In this document: piece after piece, positions 6,689-14,486 of the stretch
How the letters are laid out: each line of letters opens with the position of its first letter
How positions within the stretch are numbered: position 1 is the first letter of the stretch
Assembly: GCA_903903205.1 (NCBI GenBank)
Contig: CAIUXU010000280.1
Location: 1-17,033, forward strand
Length of the DNA stretch: 17,033 nt
From: an uncultured Syntrophobacterales bacterium
GTDB lineage: Bacteria; Desulfobacterota; Syntrophia; Syntrophales; UBA5619
Direction: 5' to 3'
Made by a program: the position numbers and the translations under genes
Notes under the pieces: model-generated
Told to the model about the DNA's origin: nothing
Databases searched by the model: none
The model's input: the letters and a program-made list of their open reading frames with translations, nothing else

Positions 6689-8251
6689 ATGACTGTTCGA
6701 AACGGTAATCAGCGGCTGAGCGAGCGCCGGCGTAATGCACTATGGCTGATAGCGTGGTTGCTGCTGTCGGTTGCTTTGCTGTTTGCCGCGAACTGGGAGG
6801 CCAATCGCCAGGAGCACGTGCGGATGGATGCTTTCCGTAGCCGTGTCGCCGATCTGGCAAGGATCTCCCAAGGTATCATCATTGAGCAATTACGCCAGTT
6901 CGATGACGTCTTGCTCATTCTGCGCAGAGTGTATGCTGCCGACCCGAAGCGTTTCATCAAAAGCATCGGGCTGTTACGAAACGGCCCCCTTAAGGACCGC
7001 GAGATTATGGTGGTGCTGGTGGATCGCGATGGTTATCTGGCCTATACCGATGCAACCACCTCCAAACCGGGGCTTTCTCTCGGCGACCGTGCCTATTTCC
7101 GCTATTTTGCCGATGGGGCTAAAGATCGCTTCTATGTCGATGAGCCGATTTTTGGGCGCACCACCCAGCGTCACTCGATACCGCTGGTGCGGCCGATTTA
7201 TGACGAGAAGGGCGCCTTTCTCGGCGTGATTGCCCTTTCCGTCAGACAGGAATCGTTGGCGAACTTCGGGACTCGCCTCCAGCTTTCGGGCGATATCGCG
7301 GTGACGCTGATCACGCACAGCGGTGCGGTGGCAGGGCGTTCCCGCGATCTTGCCAAGATGCAGGGGAAGATCATTCCACAGGAAATGCTGGCGCCCATGC
7401 TCAAGGGGACGGAGGGGGTCTTTTCGAGCCGCGTCATCCCGGACGGGGTTGAACGGGTCGTCGCCTACCGGCATATTCATGATGGTGACACGCCACTCAT
7501 TGTTTATGTGGAGGCTTCTCCCGCCAATGTGTTGCGCGCGGCGTCCCAGCAGCGCGCCGTTCTCATGGGGGGAGCCGGCCTTCTCTCGCTCGTCATCATG
7601 GTCATGATTATAGTCTATCTGAAGGGCCGGAAGACCATGGCTCAGTTGATTGACGCTTTGCGCAGAAGCAAGGAACAGGAGTATGAGACCCTCACCCAGG
7701 CATCGCTCGACGGTTTTTGGACCACTGACAGTGCCGGCCGGATCCTGGATACCAATGATACCTTCGGCAAGATGCTGGGATACACGCGGGAGGAACTTCT
7801 GTGTCTCAGCATAAAGGATTTCGAGGCAGTCGAATCGCCGGAGCAGATCGCTGCTCATGTTCATTCAGTTATTGAAACCGGCAGTGACCGCTTCCAATCC
7901 CGATACCGTTGCAAGGATGGCACGATGATCGATGTAGAGATCAGTGCCCAGTACGTCAGGGAATTGGGCGAGCGTTTTTTCGTCTTTGTCAGAGATATAA
8001 CCGAGCTCAAGGGGGCCGAGGATGCGAAGCGTCAGCAGACGGAGGAACTTCGCGCCAGCAACACCGAGCTGGAGCTCTTCAACCATGCCGCGACTGGCCG
8101 GGAATTGCGCATGATCGAACTGAAAGAGGAAATCAACGAGCTGTGCCGTCGCCTGGGCGAACCGCCGCGCCATGCGATGGACCAGCTTGAGACGGACAAC
8201 ATTCCCGGTGCCGGCCCGGCTCCGGGAATGCCTGGGGGAGGTGGCGCATGA
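6689..8251 (+). CDS. Membrane dCache-PAS protein lacking a kinase domain
   Basis: The 520-residue protein has a transmembrane helix at about 15-35, a periplasmic domain at 36-288 of PDC/dCache type (GDRAYFRYF, FYVDEPIFGR, IPLVRPIYDEKGAFLGVIALSV), a second helix at 289-312, and a cytoplasmic PAS domain at 330-440 ending FVFVRDITELKG. It then stops without HisKA, HATPase, GGDEF or methyl-accepting domains. Instead residues 464-495 form a charged helix with GRELRMIELKEEINELCRRL and GEPPRH, the same type of tail as in the PAS protein at 2070. The last 25 residues are Gly/Pro/Ala-rich. It may sense a periplasmic small molecule and pass the signal by contact with a neighbouring kinase; that is inference. 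The start follows a GGAAAGGG site. A near-perfect 31-base palindrome lies in its 3' end and its stop overlaps the next start (ATGA). Confidence 0.92.
   Translation: MTVRNGNQRLSERRRNALWLIAWLLLSVALLFAANWEANRQEHVRMDAFRSRVADLARISQGIIIEQLRQFDDVLLILRRVYAADPKRFIKSIGLLRNGPLKDREIMVVLVDRDGYLAYTDATTSKPGLSLGDRAYFRYFADGAKDRFYVDEPIFGRTTQRHSIPLVRPIYDEKGAFLGVIALSVRQESLANFGTRLQLSGDIAVTLITHSGAVAGRSRDLAKMQGKIIPQEMLAPMLKGTEGVFSSRVIPDGVERVVAYRHIHDGDTPLIVYVEASPANVLRAASQQRAVLMGGAGLLSLVIMVMIIVYLKGRKTMAQLIDALRRSKEQEYETLTQASLDGFWTTDSAGRILDTNDTFGKMLGYTREELLCLSIKDFEAVESPEQIAAHVHSVIETGSDRFQSRYRCKDGTMIDVEISAQYVRELGERFFVFVRDITELKGAEDAKRQQTEELRASNTELELFNHAATGRELRMIELKEEINELCRRLGEPPRHAMDQLETDNIPGAGPAPGMPGGGGA
8200..8230. repeat. 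Near-perfect 31-base palindrome at the 8251/8248 gene junction
   Basis: Arms CATTCCCGG (8200-8208) and CCGGGAATG (8222-8230) are exact reverse complements. Between them lie a T/T mismatch and an inner GCCGG-C-CCGGC palindrome. The RNA could form 9 pairs, one mismatch and about 4 more pairs around a three-base loop. It sits 17 bases before ATG 8248, inside the low-complexity Gly/Pro/Ala C-terminus of the upstream protein. There is no T-run, so it is not a typical terminator. It could act in mRNA stability or translational coupling, or be a decayed REP-like element. Confidence 0.7.
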
Positions 8252-10932
8252 CCCGGCTCCAACACCATAGCGGCGCGCTTCCCGCCGGCCGATGGCTGGC
8301 TTTGGCCCGCCGTCCGGGCGGGCTGTTTCGCGGATTGCCCGGAGACGATTCCAAACCGGCCTTGATCTTCGCCCTGATTTGCTTCGTGCTGGCGCTGGGC
8401 ATCGTCGCCGGCGGCTACTTATACTACCGGAACTACGAGCAGCAATTCAGAACCGAAGCCGAGCAACAGCTTTCCGCCATTGCGGAACTGAAAGTCGGCG
8501 AACTGGCGCAGTGGCGTAAAGAGCGGTTGGCGGATGGCGGCATTCTGTTCAAGAACGCCTCTTTTTCGGCTTTGGTGCGGCGTTTTCTGGAAAAGCCGGA
8601 GGATCAGGACGCGCAACAGCAGGTTCGGTCGTGGATCGACAAATACAAGGCGCACTTTCGGTATGGCGAGATCCGCCTGCTGGATACTCAAGGCGTTACT
8701 CGCATCTCCGCGCCCGCTGGACTGCCGGCTCTTTCCTCCGAAGTGATGGAGCACGCGTCAGAAGCGCGCCGGTCGCGCCAGGTGGCGCTTCAGGATTTTT
8801 ATCGCACTGAATCGGATCAGAAAATCCGTCTGGAAATCATGGTTCCCCTTCTCGACGCAGCGGACGGCGACCGGCCGCTGGGCGTGCTCGTCTTGCAGAT
8901 TGAACCGGAAGAGTATCTTTACCCCTTCATCATCCGCTGGCCCGTGCCCAGCGAGACGGCGGAGACGCTGCTGGTGCGCCGGGAAGGGAACGATGTTCTG
9001 TATCTGAATGAGCTCCGCCACCAAACAAACACGGCCTTTGCCTTGCGCATTCCGCTGACGAGAACCGAAGTTCCCGCGGTCCGAGTCGCTCTCGGGCAGA
9101 CCGGGGTCATGACCGGTGTGGACTATCGCGGCGTGCAGGTGCTCGCCGCCGCGCTCGCGGTGCCGGATTCGCCGTGGTTCATAATTGCCAAGAGAGACCT
9201 CACGGAAATCAACGCGCCGTTGCGGGAGCACCTCTGGCAAATCGTCATCCAGATCGGCACCCTGCTCTTCGGCGCGGGGGTCGCTGCATGGCTGCTCTGG
9301 CAGCAGCAGCGTATGCGGTTCTTCCGAGAGCGTGCGAAGTCGGCGGAGGCGCTGCAGAAAAGCCAGGACTTGCTTGCCCAGGCCGAAAAGCTGGGGAAAA
9401 TCGGCGGCTGGGAATTTGATATGGAGACTAAACAGCAAACCTGGACAGAAACGGTTTACGACATCCACGAATTGGATAGCACCGGCCGGATGACGGTGGA
9501 CCAAGGTGTCAATTTCTACACGCCCGCGTCCCGACCGATTATTGATCGGGCCGTGCAGCGTGCGATCGAGCAGGGCGAGCCGTTTGATCTGGAGTTGGAG
9601 ATTATCACGGCGAAAGGCAACCTGCGCAGTGTTCATGCCTTTGGAAAGGCGGATCTGGCGCACCGCAAAGTCTCCGGCTTCTTCCAGGACATCACCGAGC
9701 GCAAGCAAACGGAAATTGTCTTGCGCGAAAGCAGGGACCTTTTGAGCTATACATTTAATAAAAGTCCCCTGATGGGGACCATGAGCGCACTATCTACAGG
9801 AAAATATCTTGAAGTCAATGAGAGCTTTTGCAGGGTTTCTAAATTTAGCAGAGAAGAAGTCATTGGCAAGACATCAATTGAACTTGGATGGATCAGTAAG
9901 GATGAACGGATGCGAATGATGCAAGAGGTGCAGCAAGCTGGGTGGGGGAATGGCATAGAACTTTCCCTTCGGAGCAAAAATGGCCAAAACATCATTGCCA
10001 GATATTGGGGTACCATCATTCCTACCACACAAGGAGAGATACTCTTCTCGACTGCCGAAGACATCACCGAGCGCAAGCAGACCGAGGAGGCCCAGCTCCA
10101 ATCCCGCCGGGCGGCGCTGAACCTGATGACGGATGCGGTCGCGGCGCGCGACCGGTCGGAGCAGATGAGCAAGGAGCTGCAGGCCAGCGAAAAAATGATA
10201 AACCAATTGAACCTTGAACTGGAACAGCGGGTGATCGACCGCACCGCTCAGTTGAGTACTGTCAACAAGGAACTGGAGGCCTTCAGCTATTCCGTCTCTC
10301 ACGATCTGCGTGAGCCGCTCAGGGGTATCGACGGTTTCAGCCAGGCCTTGCTTGAGGATTATGGGGATAAACTGGACGACAAGGGGAAGACTTATCTGGA
10401 ACGTGTTTGCAAGGCGACACAGAAGATGGGCTTTTTGATCGACGACATGCTGAAACTATCAAGGATAATCAAGTCTGAATTTCACCATGCACCCGTTGAT
10501 TTGAGTGGCATGGTCCGGGAGATTACGGAGACTCATCAGAAGGACAATCCCGACAGAACTGTTGATGTGACCGTCCAGGAGGGGATCGTGGTTCAGGGTG
10601 ATCCCTACCTGCTGAAGATTGCCATGGAGAACCTGGTGGGCAACGCCTTTAAGTTCACGGGCAAGGAGGCGCACCCCCGGATCGATTTCGGCACAGCCGT
10701 CAGGGATGGAGAGAAGGCCTGTTTTATCCGGGACAATGGTGCGGGGTTTGACATGGCCTATGTGGGCAAGCTGTTTAGCGCCTTTCAGCGCCTCCACACT
10801 GCCGATGAATTTCCGGGGACGGGCATCGGCCTGGCGACGGTCCAGCGGATCATTACACGTCATGGGGGCCGGGTCTGGGCGGAAGGAGAGATCGGAAAAG
10901 GGGCGACCTTCTACTTTAGACTGCCCCTTTGA
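8248..10932 (+). CDS. Membrane sensor histidine kinase: dCache, PAS, PAS, HisKA
   Basis: The 894-residue protein has a basic N-terminus, a transmembrane helix at 38-59, a periplasmic dCache-type domain at 60-328, a second helix at 329-350, PAS1 at about 376-488 (GKIGGWEFDMETK, ending QDITERKQTE), PAS2 at about 490-612 (ending AEDITERKQTE), a coiled coil to about 668, HisKA with H685 in SYSVSHDLREPL, and HATPase with N795/N799, DNGAGFD (829-835) and GTGIGLATV. The sensor domain resembles that of the 2853 kinase (QLSAIAELKVGELAQW, SALVRRF, ETLLVRREGNDVLYLNEL). The kinase half is about two-thirds identical by eye to that of the 5135 protein. PAS2 is encoded by conspicuously AT-richer DNA between two 20-base direct repeats and looks like an insertion. 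The ATG overlaps the upstream stop. The next gene, a single receiver of Rcp1 type, is its most likely phosphoacceptor. Confidence 0.94.
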   Translation: MTRLQHHSGALPAGRWLALARRPGGLFRGLPGDDSKPALIFALICFVLALGIVAGGYLYYRNYEQQFRTEAEQQLSAIAELKVGELAQWRKERLADGGILFKNASFSALVRRFLEKPEDQDAQQQVRSWIDKYKAHFRYGEIRLLDTQGVTRISAPAGLPALSSEVMEHASEARRSRQVALQDFYRTESDQKIRLEIMVPLLDAADGDRPLGVLVLQIEPEEYLYPFIIRWPVPSETAETLLVRREGNDVLYLNELRHQTNTAFALRIPLTRTEVPAVRVALGQTGVMTGVDYRGVQVLAAALAVPDSPWFIIAKRDLTEINAPLREHLWQIVIQIGTLLFGAGVAAWLLWQQQRMRFFRERAKSAEALQKSQDLLAQAEKLGKIGGWEFDMETKQQTWTETVYDIHELDSTGRMTVDQGVNFYTPASRPIIDRAVQRAIEQGEPFDLELEIITAKGNLRSVHAFGKADLAHRKVSGFFQDITERKQTEIVLRESRDLLSYTFNKSPLMGTMSALSTGKYLEVNESFCRVSKFSREEVIGKTSIELGWISKDERMRMMQEVQQAGWGNGIELSLRSKNGQNIIARYWGTIIPTTQGEILFSTAEDITERKQTEEAQLQSRRAALNLMTDAVAARDRSEQMSKELQASEKMINQLNLELEQRVIDRTAQLSTVNKELEAFSYSVSHDLREPLRGIDGFSQALLEDYGDKLDDKGKTYLERVCKATQKMGFLIDDMLKLSRIIKSEFHHAPVDLSGMVREITETHQKDNPDRTVDVTVQEGIVVQGDPYLLKIAMENLVGNAFKFTGKEAHPRIDFGTAVRDGEKACFIRDNGAGFDMAYVGKLFSAFQRLHTADEFPGTGIGLATVQRIITRHGGRVWAEGEIGKGATFYFRLPL
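9688..9707 (+). repeat. 20-base direct repeat, left copy, at the PAS1/PAS2 seam
   Basis: GACATCACCGAGCGCAAGCA encodes DITERKQ at the end of PAS1. An exact copy lies at 10060-10079, 372 bases (124 codons) downstream and in the same frame. The two bracket the AT-richer PAS2 module. Single-mismatch versions occur at 4311-4330 and 5879-5898 in two other genes of this window, in each case at the end of a PAS domain. Confidence 0.8.
10060..10079 (+). repeat. 20-base direct repeat, right copy, at the PAS2/coiled-coil seam
   Basis: This is an exact copy of 9688-9707 and encodes DITERKQ at the end of PAS2. In-frame recombination between the copies would cleanly remove one PAS domain; unequal exchange would add one. 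DITERKQ is a widespread protein motif, so part of the match may be constraint. Twenty identical bases, including third positions, still suggest shared recent ancestry. Confidence 0.8.
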
Positions 10933-10965
10933 AAAAAAATGCCTATGGGAAACAATTCATTTGTT

Positions 10966-10971
10966 AAGGAG
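10966..10971 (+). promoter_or_regulatory. Ribosome-binding site deciding the start of the response regulator
   Basis: AAGGAG lies 6 bases before ATG 10978. In-frame ATGs at 10939 and 10945 lack such a site and would add 11-13 residues of unlikely sequence ahead of the receiver's first strand. Confidence 0.75.
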
Positions 10972-10977
10972 AAAGCC

Positions 10978-11421
10978 ATGGAAGAGAAAATTATTCTGCT
11001 GGTGGAGGACAATCCCGACGACGTGGAGTTGACCTTGCGGGCCTTCAAGAAGAACAACATTCTGAACCGGGTGATCATTGCGAAAGACGGAGTGGAAGCC
11101 CTGGATTTCCTGTTCGGCACAGGCACGTATGCCGGGCGGGAATTGAAGGATCTTCCCGTCGTCATCCTGCTGGATCTGAAATTGCCCAAAATAGACGGCA
11201 TGGAGGTCTTGAAAAGGATTCGCCAGGATAATCGCACCAAACTGATTCCGGTGGTCATCCTGACCTCATCGTCAGAGCCGAAGGATGTGGTCAACGGGTA
11301 TAGCCTGGGGGCCAACGGTTACGTCCGCAAACCCGTCGAATTTAGCCAGTTCGTGGAGGCCATGAGGAACCTTGGGTTTTTCTGGCTTCTCTGGAATGAA
11401 CCGCCTCCGCGGGCAAAGTAA
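10978..11421 (+). CDS. Single-domain response regulator, Rcp1-like
   Basis: The 147-residue protein is a lone receiver: EKIILLVEDNPDD, phosphoacceptor D66 in VILLDLKLPKIDG, T96 in PVVILTSS and K118 in GYVRKPV. The extra loop around residues 45-60 (FGTGTYAGRELKDLP) and the NPDDVELTLRAF start are typical of the Rcp1 family, which takes phosphate from phytochrome-type kinases. The kinase directly upstream (8248) and the one at 5135 have that type of kinase core. It has no output domain, so it would act by protein contact or as a phosphate shuttle or sink. It may hand phosphate towards the REC-containing proteins further down the array; that is inferred from order only. The start is set by the AAGGAG site. 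Confidence 0.95.
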   Translation: MEEKIILLVEDNPDDVELTLRAFKKNNILNRVIIAKDGVEALDFLFGTGTYAGRELKDLPVVILLDLKLPKIDGMEVLKRIRQDNRTKLIPVVILTSSSEPKDVVNGYSLGANGYVRKPVEFSQFVEAMRNLGFFWLLWNEPPPRAK

Positions 11422-11432
11422 GGGGAAAGAGG

Positions 11433-12590
11433 ATGAAGAAGCCGTTGCGAATTCTCATGGTTGAAGATTCGGAAGACGACACCCTGCTGGAGATCCGTGC
11501 CCTCAAGAACGGCGGTTACGATCCGGAATATGAGCGGGTGGAAGATGCCGGGGCCATGCGCACCGCCCTCCGGGAGAAGACTTGGGATATCATTCTGTGC
11601 GATTACCAGATGCCGAAATTTAACGGTCTTGCCGCGATCGCCCTGTTGAAGGAAACGGGCGGCGACATTCCCATGATCATTGTTTCCGGCGCCATCGGTG
11701 AGGAAACGGCGGTGGAGTGCATGCGATCAGGTGCCAATGACTACATCATGAAAGGCAACCTGTCCCGTCTCGCCCCCGCCATTGAACGGGAATTGCAGGA
11801 GGCAGAATCAAGAAGAAAACGCAAGCGGGCGGAGGTGGATTTACGTAACAGCCTTTGCCAACTGCAGGAGACGCAGAATATGCTGATCCAGTCCGACAAA
11901 CTGGCGGCCATCGGAACGCTGGCGGCGGGGGTTACCCATGAGATCCTTAACCCTCTGAACATCATCTCTCTGTATCTCCAGATGTTGGCTTCGACTGAGA
12001 TACCAACCGAAAAGGTGATGGATGTGATCGGGATATGCCAGCAACAGGTCGAGCGGATCGCCAAGATTTCCAAAGACCTGAACCAGTTTGCCCGGCAAGG
12101 AGCTTCGGAAATCACGACGGGGGATATCAACCATTTGATAGAGCAGACCTTCAACCTGATCACGCCCAAGCTGCGGGTGAACCAGGTGGCGGCGGACCTG
12201 CAGCTTGGGTCAAACCTGCCGTCCATCCCGATGGATCACAACCGGCTGGGCCAGGTGTTTCTGAACCTCGTAAACAATGCGGTGGATGCCATGGAGGGAG
12301 TCCCGGACAAGGCCTTGCGGGTCGAGACGGAGCTGGTGACCTCCGCGGAAAAAGAGTTTGTGAGGGTGGTTTTTGCAGACCGGGGGAAGGGAATCCCCGA
12401 GGAAGCCATCCGCAAGATATTCGATCCTTTTTTCACGACGAAGGAGCCCGGCAAGGGAACGGGGCTGGGCTTGTCCATCACCTACCGTATCATTCAGGAC
12501 CATGGCGGCAGGATCTGGGCAGAAAACAACGCGGGAGGCGGAGCTTCCTTTTTCATAGAGTTGCCCGTCCAGGAACCCGCAGCAGCCTAG
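11433..12590 (+). CDS. Receiver-histidine kinase hybrid, soluble, NtrB-like core
   Basis: The 385-residue protein has a receiver at 5-120 (E11-D12, phosphoacceptor D57 in IILCDYQMP, S85 instead of the usual Thr in IIVSGAIGEE, K107), a coiled coil at 120-155 and a histidine kinase. HisKA has H169 in AAGVTHEILNPLN. HATPase has FLNLVNNAVDAM, DRGKGIP (316-322), FDPFFTTKEPGKGTGLGLS and a C-terminal IELPV. No membrane segment or PAS domain is present, so the receiver is the only visible input. It should be switched by phosphotransfer from another protein, for instance the adjacent kinases. The kinase part is paralogous to that of the next gene (HEILNP, FFTT.EPGKGTG, IWAENN). It starts 11 bases after the Rcp1-like gene behind a purine-rich GGGGAAAGAGG site. 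Confidence 0.94.
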   Translation: MKKPLRILMVEDSEDDTLLEIRALKNGGYDPEYERVEDAGAMRTALREKTWDIILCDYQMPKFNGLAAIALLKETGGDIPMIIVSGAIGEETAVECMRSGANDYIMKGNLSRLAPAIERELQEAESRRKRKRAEVDLRNSLCQLQETQNMLIQSDKLAAIGTLAAGVTHEILNPLNIISLYLQMLASTEIPTEKVMDVIGICQQQVERIAKISKDLNQFARQGASEITTGDINHLIEQTFNLITPKLRVNQVAADLQLGSNLPSIPMDHNRLGQVFLNLVNNAVDAMEGVPDKALRVETELVTSAEKEFVRVVFADRGKGIPEEAIRKIFDPFFTTKEPGKGTGLGLSITYRIIQDHGGRIWAENNAGGGASFFIELPVQEPAAA

Positions 12591-12611
12591 CCTTCCCCGG
12601 AGAGAGAAACC

Positions 12612-14462
12612 ATGAAAAAAGCGCCCGTTTCCCAGCAGCGTATTCCCCGGATACAAACATATACCATCTGGGGCGCTGTTTTATGGACGGTGATCATCGC
12701 AACTTCCCTCGCCTGGAACATCCATTATACGACACAGCAGACTCTTGCCAAAGCCGACCTGATGGCGAACCTTACCCTCGAGAAGGACATGACTTTTCGC
12801 TTCTGGGTGACTAATCACGGCGGCGTTTATGTGCCCGTAACGCCTGCCACCCCGTCCAATCCTTATCTCCATGTGTCGGACAAAGACGCAACGACGGAGC
12901 AGGGTAAACCTCTCACCCTCATGAATCCGGCCTATGTCATGCGCCAGGTCTATGAACAGTTTGAGAAAAAAGGCGGTTTGAAAGGACATATCACCAGTCT
13001 CCGCCCCCTCCGCCCGGAAAATAAACCTGATCCCTGGGAAGAGCAGGCGCTGAAAACATTTGAAGCGGGTCGGAAGGAAGCAACGGTCATCCAAGCACTG
13101 GATGGGATGGAGCATGTGCGGTTAATGAAGCCCTTAGTCACCGAGGCGGGATGCCTGAAATGCCACGCCGCACAGGGATACCGGGAAGGCGATATCCGCG
13201 GCGGCATCAGCGTCGCCGTGCCCATGTCACCGCTAAGGCTCCTCGAAAGAAACAATATTATCATGCTGTGGCAAATCCATGCCCTTCTCTGGGGGCTGGG
13301 CCTGGCCGGCATTTTCATCTTCGGGGTGAGAAACCTGAAGAGCGAACGGAACCGCCTCCAATCGGAGGACCTTTACCGGACCCTCACGGAAAGTTCCCAG
13401 GCCGGCATCTATATCGTCCAGGACGGAAAGTTCTGCTTCAGCAACAGCAACATGGCCGCTCTTTCCGGCTACTCTGTGACGGAAATGATCGGTATGGACA
13501 TGTCAGTTGTTGTTCATTCCGGAGACAGGGAAACGGTGATACAGAATGCCCGCGCCATGCTTAAGAAACAGCGACAGGATCCGTATGAGTTTAGAATCAT
13601 CAGCAAACATGGCGGCATGCGATGGGTCATGGAAACGGTGGCATCCATCCAGTACCGGGGGCGACGGGCGGTGCTGGGGCATTGCATGGATGTGACGAGC
13701 CGAAAATTGACTGAAGAAGACCTGCAACGAACGGCGCAGCAGTTGCAGGAAACGGGGGACATGCTGATCCAGGCCGAGAAGGCGGCAATGGCTGGAAAGC
13801 TGGCTGCAGGTGTGGCCCACGAAATCCTCAACCCCGTCAACATCCTTTCTATGAGGCTGCAGTTCCTCGATCAACTGGAAAAGCTTTCCGATACGGGCCA
13901 GGACACACTCTCCATCTGCAAAAAACAGATTGACCGGATCGTCAAGATCGTCCATGACCTTGATCAGTTGACCCAGACAACAACGTCACTGAAGGCTCCA
14001 TGCGATTTGAACGGTATGATTCGCCAGTTCCTGGCAGCCTTTGCCGGGCGGTTGAACGGAGAATCCATTGCCATAGACCTGCATTTGGAGGAGGGGTTGC
14101 CAATACTGACCCTGAATCAAGGACGCCTCGATCAGGTTTTGCAGATACTCATGGATAATGCTCTGGATGCCCTGGCGGGCAGGGAAAACAAGCTTGCCAT
14201 CATCACAACCCGGGTTCTGCTTAACCAACAGGGGTCAAGCGTGATCCGGATATCCATCTCTGACCGGGGACATGGCATCAAAGAGGAAAATCTGAAACGT
14301 ATATTCGATCCCTTCTTCACCACCCAGGAGCCGGGAAAGGGAACGGGAATCGGCCTTTCCATCGCCTACCGGATCATTGAGGAGCAGGGAGGCATTATCT
14401 GGGCGGAAAACAACGAATGGGGTGGAGCGGTATTTCATATCGAGCTGCCCATTGTTGCATAG
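12612..14462 (+). CDS. Membrane histidine kinase with periplasmic c-type haem (DUF3365/Tll0287-like) sensor and PAS
   Basis: The 616-residue protein has a transmembrane helix at 18-36, a periplasmic domain at 37-214, a second helix at 216-238, a PAS domain at 250-366, HisKA with H403 in AAGVAHEILNPVN, and HATPase with LMDNALDAL, DRGHGI (551-556) and FFTTQEPGKGTGIGLS. The periplasmic domain contains C181-L-K-C184-H185 (bases 13152-13166), the covalent haem c attachment motif. Around it are features of the DUF3365/Tll0287 fold: NPAYVMRQVYEQF, HITSLRPLRPEN, a DPWEEQALKTFE segment, and GDIRGGISVAVPM after the haem motif. It probably senses redox state or a diatomic gas in the periplasm; which one cannot be told. 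Haem loading would need a cytochrome c maturation system elsewhere in the genome. The kinase is the sister of the preceding REC-kinase, so the two may share a target such as the REC-HD-GYP protein 24 bases downstream. Confidence 0.93.
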   Translation: MKKAPVSQQRIPRIQTYTIWGAVLWTVIIATSLAWNIHYTTQQTLAKADLMANLTLEKDMTFRFWVTNHGGVYVPVTPATPSNPYLHVSDKDATTEQGKPLTLMNPAYVMRQVYEQFEKKGGLKGHITSLRPLRPENKPDPWEEQALKTFEAGRKEATVIQALDGMEHVRLMKPLVTEAGCLKCHAAQGYREGDIRGGISVAVPMSPLRLLERNNIIMLWQIHALLWGLGLAGIFIFGVRNLKSERNRLQSEDLYRTLTESSQAGIYIVQDGKFCFSNSNMAALSGYSVTEMIGMDMSVVVHSGDRETVIQNARAMLKKQRQDPYEFRIISKHGGMRWVMETVASIQYRGRRAVLGHCMDVTSRKLTEEDLQRTAQQLQETGDMLIQAEKAAMAGKLAAGVAHEILNPVNILSMRLQFLDQLEKLSDTGQDTLSICKKQIDRIVKIVHDLDQLTQTTTSLKAPCDLNGMIRQFLAAFAGRLNGESIAIDLHLEEGLPILTLNQGRLDQVLQILMDNALDALAGRENKLAIITTRVLLNQQGSSVIRISISDRGHGIKEENLKRIFDPFFTTQEPGKGTGIGLSIAYRIIEEQGGIIWAENNEWGGAVFHIELPIVA

Positions 14463-14472
14463 TGTTATGATT

Positions 14473-14480
14473 GGGGAGGA
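14473..14480 (+). promoter_or_regulatory. Ribosome-binding site of the HD-GYP gene
   Basis: GGGGAGGA lies 6 bases before ATG 14487 and supports that start, which places the first receiver strand (ARVLVVDDE) at the N-terminus. Confidence 0.7.
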
Positions 14481-14486
14481 TAAAAA

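Noticed and set aside
6974..7864. A 296-codon minus-strand frame in the dCache-PAS gene
   Set aside because: The sense strand encodes recognisable dCache and PAS motifs across the whole interval; the antisense product matches nothing recognisable.
8758..9708. A 316-codon minus-strand frame inside the dCache-PAS-PAS kinase gene
   Set aside because: It lies entirely within clear sensor and PAS coding sequence. Its translation is Arg/His/Gln-rich as expected for an antisense shadow of a GC-rich gene.
9688..10079. The two 20-base repeats as target-site duplications of a mobile element or a CRISPR-like array
   Set aside because: They encode a conserved protein motif in frame, bracket a PAS domain rather than a transposase, and occur with irregular spacing elsewhere. 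Domain shuffling explains them better.
10946..10963. Possible small hairpin AACAA/TTGTT upstream of the response regulator
   Set aside because: Five weak A-T-rich pairs; the region is adequately explained by the ribosome site and spacer.
10939..10977. Longer start for the Rcp1-like regulator at ATG 10939
   Set aside because: The extra 13 residues are not receiver-like, and the AAGGAG site is correctly spaced only for ATG 10978.
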